Positions 53,549 to 62,531 of a DNA stretch of 64,000 bases are shown in pieces (positions within the stretch are counted from its first letter, which is position 1; each line of letters opens with the position of its first letter). The DNA comes from SAR92 clade bacterium H231. GTDB lineage: Bacteria; Pseudomonadota; Gammaproteobacteria; Pseudomonadales; Porticoccaceae. A program made the translations under genes and the position numbers. Where the stretch lies: positions 310,001 to 374,000 of the forward strand of contig JAOALC010000002.1 in the NCBI GenBank assembly GCA_025153775.1, written 5' to 3'. The notes beneath the pieces are model-generated. The model was given only the letters and a program-made list of their open reading frames with translations. It searched no databases and was not told where the DNA came from.

Positions 53549-55825
53549 TTAAAAGCTCATACCCAGCTTTACAGATATTTGTCGAGGTGCTGCCATTGCA
53601 GAGATACTGTTTGGACCTGAGGGCGCTGTCCAGGCATTGATTTTTTCATTGCCAAGGTTGCGTCCGATCAAGGAGATAGTCGTATTCTCATCAGGTGATA
53701 TCAGGCGGATACTCGCCCCTAACACGCTATAAGCCTTGGTGAAGGTGAAATCAAATAGGCCAACATCGGTAAAGTGATCATCAGTATAAGAGACATCCAG
53801 TCGAGCACTTAAATCCCAACCGTTAACTGCGTCATCTGCAAAATACTCTGCATAAGCCGACGCCTTATTTTTAGGTGCATATTGCAGCGTTGCACCACTC
53901 AGGTCACAGGCACCCTCAGCATTTTTATACTCTGCTGCGCAATCCCCTGCACCACCGACATACTCATCATAGGTCGCATTGGTGTAAGCGTAATTTGCGC
54001 CCAGAGTCCAGCTGTCATTCACTGCCCAGTTAGACTCAACTTCTATACCTTTACTGGTGCTGTCTGCAGCATTACCTACTTTAAAGTCGACCGTGCCAGG
54101 TACCTGGGATGAAAGTTGCAATCCCTCAATACTCATATGATAAAAAGTGATATTCAGCGATAGGGCATCATCTAAAAATAGACCTTTCATACCTAACTCA
54201 ATACCGTCGATTAGTTCAGCATCATATTGAATTGGGCCTTCTTGAGAATCGACTCGGTCGCTGAATCCACCAGTTTTATGGCCAATGGAATAGGTGGCGA
54301 ATATATTGATTTCTTCATTCACATCCACCTGTAAAGTTGCTGACGGAGTAAATTTGCTTTCGTCACGACTTTCAGCCCGAGGATTGATTTTGTACATTTT
54401 GTCACCCGCATCAGTACCATAGGGCGTCATATACTCTTCAAAGGTAAAATCTTTGGTTTCTGTCGACCATCGAGCACCAAATATACCGGTGACTCTGTCG
54501 GTGAAGTACCAGCGGCCCTGAGCAAATGCGGCAAAGGTTTCAGTCGCTTGAGTCCATGGTTCATGCTTGCGGATAAAGGCAGTGTTTGGCCCGATCCCAT
54601 TCAGGTTGAGATCTGAGTCCTGCTGTCGAGCCAGGTCACTGTCCTCGAAATAGAGCCCTGTAATATAGTCAAAGCTGTCGCTTTCTTCAGAGGTAAATCG
54701 CAGTTCTGTGCTTGCACTTTCGTACTGCTCCGAACGAGTGGCCCGGAAAATATTGGCAAAGCCACCATCGGCGCCATTGAACCTATGTACATAATCATAC
54801 TCTTGATAGGCAACAATAAATTTGACACTGCCACTTTCAAGCTCATGATCTGCATCCATAACTAGGCTTGTAGTTTCCATATCTCGGCCAGGACAAAATG
54901 CACCAATATCGACGGATCCGGATGCTGGCGTTGAGAGGGCCTCTGCACAGTTATTCCAAATTTTCCAGTCAAGCCCTGGAGTAAATTCGCTGCCAGTCGC
55001 AACACCTGAATTTACCGACAGGCCCTGCCAATAACCCAGTGGTGGACCACCTGTAGCAGACATTTCACCGGTGTCATTACCGTTTTCTTCATATTCCATA
55101 TACTGGAGTTTTAAGCCCACTGTAGTGACATCGCTTACATCGATCTGCAGCTTAGCCTGTAAGCCCATATCTTCCCGCTGAGCACCATCAGGCCCGTCGG
55201 CTTGGTTTTCATAAAAGCCTTCTTTATCTTTGTACAAGAAAGCCAATCGACCAGAAACAGTATCGGATAGACCACCAGACAGGAAACCATTCACTTCTGT
55301 CACGCCACCAGTGGTTGCATATTGCCCATGGGACAGGTTAAGTCCTGCCTCAAATTCCTCGGTGGGATCATTAGTGTGAATTATCAAGGCACCAGCAGCT
55401 GTGTTTTTACCAAACAGAGTCCCCTGCGGTCCTCTCAACACTTCTACAGACGCAACGTCCATAAACGGGTGCAGGTTAATGGCTGCGCGACTGATGTAAA
55501 CATCATCCACAAAGCGACCAACAGACTGTTCAATAGAATGTGTTAAGCCCCCACCCAGGCCACGGATATACAGGTTGGGAACAACTGCAGCGCTGTTAAT
55601 TTCAAAATTGGGTACCACTGCAGAGAGGTCTTCCATATCGGATATACCAACTTTCGCCATCATATCTGCACTTACTGCTGTTACCGAGACAGGAACATCC
55701 TGAATAGTTTCCGCGCGCTTGGTTGCAGTAACTACCACTTCTTCCAGTGCGGCATTACTTTGCGAGGCTAAAAACAACAGTGCCGAACCCGCTGCCAAAT
55801 ATGCCTGATTCTTAATCTTCATCAT
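53549..55825 (-). CDS. TonB-dependent receptor (758 residues), lig-regulon member
   Basis: An outer-membrane receptor with a signal peptide (KNQAYLAAGSALLFLASQS) and plug from LEEVVVTATKRAETIQDVPV. The plug continues to VEVLRGPQGTLFGKNTAAGAL, and the barrel ends QISVKLGMSF. It belongs to the same FepA/CirA-like class as the 46-kb receptor but is clearly distinct in sequence. The promoter module at 55915-55988 is a near twin of the one driving the MFS-ligAB operon, so it is the better candidate for uptake of the aromatic acid that feeds LigAB. The downstream gene on this strand is the GST-SDR-ALDH operon. Confidence 0.93.
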   Translation of the reverse strand: MMKIKNQAYLAAGSALLFLASQSNAALEEVVVTATKRAETIQDVPVSVTAVSADMMAKVGISDMEDLSAVVPNFEINSAAVVPNLYIRGLGGGLTHSIEQSVGRFVDDVYISRAAINLHPFMDVASVEVLRGPQGTLFGKNTAAGALIIHTNDPTEEFEAGLNLSHGQYATTGGVTEVNGFLSGGLSDTVSGRLAFLYKDKEGFYENQADGPDGAQREDMGLQAKLQIDVSDVTTVGLKLQYMEYEENGNDTGEMSATGGPPLGYWQGLSVNSGVATGSEFTPGLDWKIWNNCAEALSTPASGSVDIGAFCPGRDMETTSLVMDADHELESGSVKFIVAYQEYDYVHRFNGADGGFANIFRATRSEQYESASTELRFTSEESDSFDYITGLYFEDSDLARQQDSDLNLNGIGPNTAFIRKHEPWTQATETFAAFAQGRWYFTDRVTGIFGARWSTETKDFTFEEYMTPYGTDAGDKMYKINPRAESRDESKFTPSATLQVDVNEEINIFATYSIGHKTGGFSDRVDSQEGPIQYDAELIDGIELGMKGLFLDDALSLNITFYHMSIEGLQLSSQVPGTVDFKVGNAADSTSKGIEVESNWAVNDSWTLGANYAYTNATYDEYVGGAGDCAAEYKNAEGACDLSGATLQYAPKNKASAYAEYFADDAVNGWDLSARLDVSYTDDHFTDVGLFDFTFTKAYSVLGASIRLISPDENTTISLIGRNLGNEKINAWTAPSGPNSISAMAAPRQISVKLGMSF

Positions 55826-56251
55826 TAATCCCCATTAATATTTTTATAATTTTGTATTCTTAATCTACTGACATGCGTGGACACTCGAATTTGAGGTCTA
55901 GCCGATAACACAGGATTACTATATTCGAATACTATTAAAACGATAATACGCGCATCTCTAAACAGATTGTTCGCAAAACGCGCACTATGATTAAGATTTA
56001 AGACTGACTGGGGTGTTCTGGAGTCATCATTAAGAGCTTCAAGATTATTATTTACTCGTCCTTTAACGCAGGCTCCGCTAACACAGCTTCGGCTGGGATC
56101 TAGTGACATTGGGAATGTATTGAGCGTATATCGCGATCAATATGTACTCTCAGTTGATCATTATCATTTAATCCATATTTATCTAGTATGAAGGTTAACT
56201 GGAACTCAAGACTTTCCTTATTTACTTTTAACCTTCTCACGGAGCATCATC
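55826..56251. other. 426-bp intergenic region between TonB receptor and GST operon
   Basis: It holds the two-block module at 55915-55988 on the minus side. On the plus side AAGGTTAA at 56191-56198 and TTAACCTT at 56228-56235 form an inverted repeat 17 bp before the GST start. A 94-codon minus-strand frame at 55825-56109 overlaps the promoter module and has no family resemblance, so I do not call it. Confidence 0.6.
55915..55988 (-). promoter_or_regulatory. Two-block promoter/operator module upstream of the second TonB receptor
   Basis: ATTACTATATTCGA (55915-55928), a 37-nt spacer and the identical 23-nt block ending GCGCACTAT (55966-55988) repeat the module at 42636-42709 with the same spacing. 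On the minus strand, TATAGT serves as -10, with TTATCG 17 bp upstream as a weak -35. It is about 90 bp from the receptor start. ACTATT and TAATA inside the spacer are also conserved. Confidence 0.82.
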
Positions 56252-57019
56252 ATGGGCGTCGTTACTCCCACTAATAAAGAAGTTTTAGATTTTAAAGGAC
56301 TTCACCTCTATCATGCCGGCGTTTCTAACTGTTCTATGCGAGTACGGTTAACCCTTGAAGAAAAGAAGCTCCCATGGACTAGCCATCATGTAGATCTCTT
56401 TAACAAAGAAAACCTAACATCCGAGTATTTTGGTATCAACCCTAAAGGCCTAGTACCTGTTTTAGTGGATGATGGCGTGGTTATTACTGAATCAGATGAC
56501 ATCATTGATCATCTAGATCAAAAATTCCCCATACCATCCTTAAGACCAACAACAGACTCTGGACTCGAGGAGATGTATAGGTGGATGAAACTAGCGGTTA
56601 ATAATCATATAGGTGCGGTCAAAACCTATATCTACTTCCATCAGGTCCAGGGAAAGATGAGCCAAAGCGATGAGCAAAAAGCAGCCTACCGGAAGTTACA
56701 GAGCAACACGGAACTTCTCGACTTCCATAGTAAAAGCAATAGTGAACAGGGCTTTACTCAGCAAGATGTTGATAGAGCGGTAGGCATCCTCAATGACTGT
56801 TTTTCAAAAGCTGAAAAAGTACTGACGAGGTCAAACTGGCTAGTTGACAACAAATTCTCTCTAGCAGATATTACTTGGATGCCCCTGCATTACACACTGG
56901 TCCGCGCCGACTTCTCCTTTGACCAATACCCCGCGATTGAGGAATGGTCTGCACGTATTAGCGAACGGGACAGTTTCAAAACAGGTGTTTTGGAATGGTG
57001 GCCCGGTTTTGGCAGCTAA
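56252..57019 (+). CDS. Glutathione transferase-like protein (255 residues)
   Basis: A GST with an N-terminal extension of about 15 residues. LHLYHAGVSNCSMRVRLTLE has a Ser/Cys-containing active-site loop (VSNCSMRV), followed by GINPKGLVPVLVDDGVVITE-SDDIIDHLDQ and a helical domain. It starts at ATG 56252 with GGAG 7 bases upstream. It begins a plus-strand operon with cytochrome b561 and a 6PGDH-like dehydrogenase. A halo-aromatic or ether-cleaving function is possible but unproven; thiol-dependent dehalogenation needs a Cys like the one in SNCS. Confidence 0.84.
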   Translation: MGVVTPTNKEVLDFKGLHLYHAGVSNCSMRVRLTLEEKKLPWTSHHVDLFNKENLTSEYFGINPKGLVPVLVDDGVVITESDDIIDHLDQKFPIPSLRPTTDSGLEEMYRWMKLAVNNHIGAVKTYIYFHQVQGKMSQSDEQKAAYRKLQSNTELLDFHSKSNSEQGFTQQDVDRAVGILNDCFSKAEKVLTRSNWLVDNKFSLADITWMPLHYTLVRADFSFDQYPAIEEWSARISERDSFKTGVLEWWPGFGS

Positions 57020-57052
57020 ACCTGCCCCTTATAACCTATATACGGAAAACCG

Positions 57053-57607
57053 ATGAAAGATACAGAAAATGGCTATGGTGGAGTATCCATCTTACTTCAC
57101 TGGGTTGCGGCAATCACCATGATTGCCCTTTTTGTACTGGGTCAGGCTGCCGAGGACGCAGCTGACTCGGAGCGCCAAACTCTGCTCGGCTTACATATCT
57201 CTATCGCTATCTCAATGTACCTTATTCTTGTGGGACGCATAGGTTGGCGACTATATAATGGTCGTCCCAGAGTCTTAATAGAACAGTCCAAACCACTGAC
57301 ATTACTCGCTCAATGGATACCAATAATCCTGTTGGCAGGGCTGGCTCTGATGTTACTTAGCGGGCCGACTATGGTTTGGTCTACGGGTTATTCCATCAAT
57401 GTTTTTGGAATGATCGACCTCCCCTCTCCACTGGGTAAAATGGAAACACTCCATGAAGTAATGGAAGTGCTGCATAAAGTAGGTGCCAAAATATTGTTTT
57501 TTGCCTTTGTCCTGCACATGTTAGGAGTACTTAAGCACGTGATCATTGATAGGGACAATACGTTAAAGAGAATATTGGTCCCCAGTAATAAAGTCACTGA
57601 GAAATGA
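57053..57607 (+). CDS. Cytochrome b561-family protein
   Basis: A 184-residue four-helix membrane protein. The starting GYGGVSILLHWVAAITMIAL (His in LLHW), LGLHISIAISMYLILVGRIG and LHKVGAKILFFAFVLHMLGV provide the His heme ligands expected of b561/CybB. It would move electrons between the quinone pool and a periplasmic partner. The stop codon overlaps the next start by 4 bp (ATGA), so it is translationally coupled to the dehydrogenase. In this locus it may drain electrons from aromatic oxidation, or protect against superoxide. Confidence 0.88.
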   Translation: MKDTENGYGGVSILLHWVAAITMIALFVLGQAAEDAADSERQTLLGLHISIAISMYLILVGRIGWRLYNGRPRVLIEQSKPLTLLAQWIPIILLAGLALMLLSGPTMVWSTGYSINVFGMIDLPSPLGKMETLHEVMEVLHKVGAKILFFAFVLHMLGVLKHVIIDRDNTLKRILVPSNKVTEK

Positions 57608-58434
57608 TCATGCATGCGGGCCTAAAAAGTAAAAAGATCGCACTATTTGGTCTGGGTGAAGCAGGTTCTCTCGTGGCCATTGATATTCAAAAGGCGGGTC
57701 TCAATATCACCGCATACGACCCAAAACATGTAGCGACCCCTGCTGGCGTCAATCGAGTACAAACACCAAGCGAGGCCGTAACTGGTGCCGATGTCGTGAT
57801 AGCGCTGACCGCAGGTGATGATGCTCTCGATGCATTAGAGCAGGCGATAACTAATATTCCACGTACTGCGCTATATGCAGACTTTTCGACTAATTCCGCG
57901 ACAGCAAAGTTAGCTATGGCAGATAAAGCCGCGAGTTTTGGTTTTGATTTTGTTGATGTAGCTCTGATGACCGTTGTTCCCGGAAAAGGTTTGCGCACTC
58001 CAGTAACCGTTGCAGGTACTGGTGCATTGCGCTTCGAAGAAATTTTTACTTCTCTAGGAATGCCTGTTAATCGCCTTGATGCCAATGCAGGAGATGCGGC
58101 TACCCGAAAATTGCTGCGCAGTGTCATGATGAAAGGTCTGGCCGCAGTCATTATTGAATCAATGCGCGCCGGAGAAGCTGCTGGCTGTAGTGAATGGTTA
58201 TGGGAGAATCTCTCAACGGAAATCGCTCAGGCAGATCAGGCCTTCATTACACGCCTGGTGACTGGCACCCAGCCTCATGCCCATAGACGCCTCCATGAGA
58301 TGGAGTGTTCTGCTGCGTTACTTAAAGATCTTGGTATAGAGCCTACAATGACGCTTGCGACAGTAGAGAGTCTCAAATCGGTTATTCGAAGTGGAGTTCC
58401 TGAAATCGCCCGCCGGTATTACAGGAGAGAATAA
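57604..58434 (+). CDS. 6-Phosphogluconate/3-hydroxyisobutyrate dehydrogenase-like (DUF1932)
   Basis: A 276-residue NAD(P)-binding protein. A Rossmann start KIALFGLGEAGSLVAIDIQ-KAG and the Lys-containing RKLLRSVMMKGLAAVIIESMR helix are followed by a DUF1932-type C terminus (AGCSEWLWENLSTEIAQ). Family members reduce or oxidise small hydroxy acids; the substrate is unknown. The start overlaps the b561 stop by 4 bp. Related proteins occur in aromatic-degradation clusters, where they may act on a ring-cleavage product. Confidence 0.82.
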   Translation: MIMHAGLKSKKIALFGLGEAGSLVAIDIQKAGLNITAYDPKHVATPAGVNRVQTPSEAVTGADVVIALTAGDDALDALEQAITNIPRTALYADFSTNSATAKLAMADKAASFGFDFVDVALMTVVPGKGLRTPVTVAGTGALRFEEIFTSLGMPVNRLDANAGDAATRKLLRSVMMKGLAAVIIESMRAGEAAGCSEWLWENLSTEIAQADQAFITRLVTGTQPHAHRRLHEMECSAALLKDLGIEPTMTLATVESLKSVIRSGVPEIARRYYRRE

Positions 58435-58892
58435 TTTTAAACAGTTGCAATACGTTTGGCCTGTCACGGCTTTAGAACCAACTAATACTTATTTGAAACT
58501 ACAAACATTGCTCGACGGCTTACTGCATCAAGTGTCCTGCGCCTCGTATGAATCAACCCAGATAATCTGAACTGTGTTATAAACCAAAAAGTTAGAAGGG
58601 AATATTGAGAGCCAATTTAAATAAAGACATCGCTCTCAGATTTTATTGCTAATCCATACAGAAAAAAAATGAGAAAGAAACGTTTATTAACGAGAAACTT
58701 CAAGACACTACAACTGCTTATTATCAAATGCGCCCTCAGAGCCACAATTTTTTCAATATCAATTCAAGTTTTATTCATAATCCATACAAAAATGAATTCG
58801 CTAATCTGTACATATGTAACCTTTTATGAGTTGGGAGCGACAAAAGTACATTTGCTGATAACCCACCTTAACAAAACAGCAAGTATTTACCT
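58435..58892. other. 458-bp gap before the AraC gene
   Basis: No convincing gene. Two similar AT-rich strings, AATCCATACAGAAAAAAAATG near 58652 and AATCCATACAAAAATG near 58779, recur about 127 bp apart and could be regulator half-sites. A 76-codon frame at 58669-58899 is low-complexity and has no ribosome site, so it is not called. Confidence 0.5.
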
Positions 58893-59789
58893 ATGTTAAT
58901 GGCAAAGGCAATTCCTCATTACTTCCTCTACGGAGAGGAAGCTCCAATCCACGAGTTGGAGTTTCTGCACATTGAAACAATTGCGGATCGAAATCAACTT
59001 CATCATTGGGAAATAGAACCTCACCGACACGATAATTTATTGCAAATCGTTTTTATTGAAGAAGGCTATATAAAATCCAATATCGATACCAGCGAGATGA
59101 ACTGCTATGGCCCAGCCATTGTTTCGATTCCACCAACCGTCGTTCATGGATTCAAATCTCAACCGGGTACAAAAGGCTACGTTCTTACTATTGCCGAAAG
59201 TTTTTTGCAACAAATTAGCGATACAATAGAACAGGATAATTTTGCCCAGCTTCGACATACTCCAAAAGTACTTTCGCTTGATCCACACACAAAAATCACT
59301 GCAGAGATCGCCTCTACAATTAGAACCATCGACCATGAATTCCGCTGGCCGCAGTCAGGGCGAATGCAACTAATCAGCGCATACCTAAATATTCTTATGA
59401 TCCAAATCGGTCGGCTACCTTGCCCCACGGAAAATAAAAACATGGTATCGACGCAACAATTTAAACAAATGGGTATATTCAAGAATTTTCGGAGCCTTGT
59501 TGACCATCACTATAAAGAGCACTGGTCAGTGCAACGATATGCTCAGCATATGGGTATGTCCGAAGGTAGGCTAAACACCTTATGCCGGAAAATAGTTGAT
59601 TTAAGCCCCTCACAGATCATTCATAACCGGATGATTATAGAAGCCAAACGAAACTTGGCATACACGTCAATGCCCGTCAGCGTTATTGCCTATGAACTGG
59701 GTTTTAAGGATCCTGCTTATTTCTCACGTTATTTCGCAAAACAGGTTGGTACTGCGGCCAGTAGTTTCAGAGATGAATATACGGATTGA
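58893..59789 (+). CDS. AraC-family regulator, probable pobA activator (PobR/PobC-like)
   Basis: A 298-residue AraC protein. An N-terminal cupin-like sensory domain (HHWEIEPHRHDNLLQIVFI, then EEGYIKSNIDTSEMN and VHGFKSQPG) precedes the C-terminal double helix-turn-helix (WSVQRYAQHMGMSEGRLNTL; RNLAYTSMPVSVIAYELGFK; PAYFSRYFAKQVGTAASSFR). Its length and sensory His pattern match AraC-type activators of pobA (PobR/PobC). pobA is about 1 kb away, convergently placed beyond one MBL-fold gene. 4-Hydroxybenzoate as inducer is inferred. Confidence 0.85.
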   Translation: MLMAKAIPHYFLYGEEAPIHELEFLHIETIADRNQLHHWEIEPHRHDNLLQIVFIEEGYIKSNIDTSEMNCYGPAIVSIPPTVVHGFKSQPGTKGYVLTIAESFLQQISDTIEQDNFAQLRHTPKVLSLDPHTKITAEIASTIRTIDHEFRWPQSGRMQLISAYLNILMIQIGRLPCPTENKNMVSTQQFKQMGIFKNFRSLVDHHYKEHWSVQRYAQHMGMSEGRLNTLCRKIVDLSPSQIIHNRMIIEAKRNLAYTSMPVSVIAYELGFKDPAYFSRYFAKQVGTAASSFRDEYTD

Positions 59790-59835
59790 CGACTAGAATC
59801 AAGGTTAACCATTAATAATAAGTGTTCAGCCCAAC

Positions 59836-60816
59836 TTAAGGAGTAGCGGCAATAACCACTTCACGGTTAATGTTAATCTGCATCATGTCATGACTCACAG
59901 CTACACGCCCCTTATACCCTTTTGCAGTTTCATCCAATAACTCCTGAGAAGTCTCTTTCGAATTATTAGTGTGGTAATACACGGCCAGTTTTGGTTTAAC
60001 CTTATTAAATACGCGAACAACATCAGGCACCGTAGTATGAATTCCCACAATAAAATTCACTTGATCTTGCTGACTAAAACGACGATGCAAAGCACGTATC
60101 AACGCTGGCGACATAACTTCATGAATCAGAAGATCAGCGCCTTGTGCATATTTGATCAAATTTTCTGAGTAAGTTGTATCACCAGAAATAACCACCGAAC
60201 GCCCTTGATAATCTACCCTAAAACCATAGGCCGGTTTGACATGCTGGTGATCAACTAAAAAGGCCGTAATCGTTACGCCTCCCTCTTCCAACACCTTGCC
60301 CTCCACAATATCATGTGCAACAACTTCAGCGCCTGGCATTCGCTCAGGCGTTGCCAATGCAAACTCTTCTATCCTGCGAATATCAATATCAGGTGCAAAA
60401 GCGAGTCGCATATGCTGCATCATTTCCTTTGTTCGAATAGGCCCAAAAACACGAAATGGCTTAGCGCGACCTTGCGTCCAACCATTGAGATACATCTCTG
60501 GGGTACCTACAGTATGGTCGGAATGCAAATGGGTGAAAAACAACGTGTCGGCACGATGAAACCTGCTCACACCATATACTTGCTGTAAGCGGATGCCACA
60601 ACCTCTACCGCAGTCGAACACATAAGACCGACCACCCACTTCAACCAAAATACTCGCACCAAACTGCTTGGGGCCAGACACCGGAGTACCGGTACCCAAA
60701 AAAATCACTTTGAAATCATCAAGCTTTTCCTGCAATGGTTCGATGCCGAAAACCAAGCCAGCCGGACTAACCAACAACACAATCACAACAACTAATTGGA
60801 GTAAATTAGATTTCAT
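59836..60816 (-). CDS. Secreted metallo-beta-lactamase-fold hydrolase (ElaC/AtsA-like)
   Basis: A 326-residue exported protein. A signal peptide (SNLLQLVVVIVLLVSPAG) precedes the MBL core: VIFLGTGTPVSGPKQFGAS, the Zn motif FFTHLHSDHTVGTPEMYL, and SGDTTYSENLIKYAQGADLL, followed by HTNNSKE. COG1234 includes ribonuclease Z and type II arylsulfatases (AtsA); export rules out RNase Z and makes an arylsulfatase or other ester hydrolase plausible. I start it at ATG 60816; a longer frame to 60909 overlaps the pobA 3' end. It lies 37 bp after pobA on the same strand and may be co-transcribed. Confidence 0.82.
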   Translation of the reverse strand: MKSNLLQLVVVIVLLVSPAGLVFGIEPLQEKLDDFKVIFLGTGTPVSGPKQFGASILVEVGGRSYVFDCGRGCGIRLQQVYGVSRFHRADTLFFTHLHSDHTVGTPEMYLNGWTQGRAKPFRVFGPIRTKEMMQHMRLAFAPDIDIRRIEEFALATPERMPGAEVVAHDIVEGKVLEEGGVTITAFLVDHQHVKPAYGFRVDYQGRSVVISGDTTYSENLIKYAQGADLLIHEVMSPALIRALHRRFSQQDQVNFIVGIHTTVPDVVRVFNKVKPKLAVYYHTNNSKETSQELLDETAKGYKGRVAVSHDMMQININREVVIAATP

Positions 60817-60853
60817 ATGACAAATAAACTCTGCAGTAGATTCTATAATTCTA

Positions 60854-62531
<1,678 letters not shown>

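Noticed and set aside
55825-56109. A 94-codon minus-strand frame upstream of the second TonB receptor
   Set aside because: It covers the conserved two-block promoter module, its peptide has no family pattern and it has no ribosome site.
58669-58899. A 76-codon plus-strand frame before the AraC gene
   Set aside because: Composition is AT-driven and it overlaps the AraC start, with no ribosome site and no domain.
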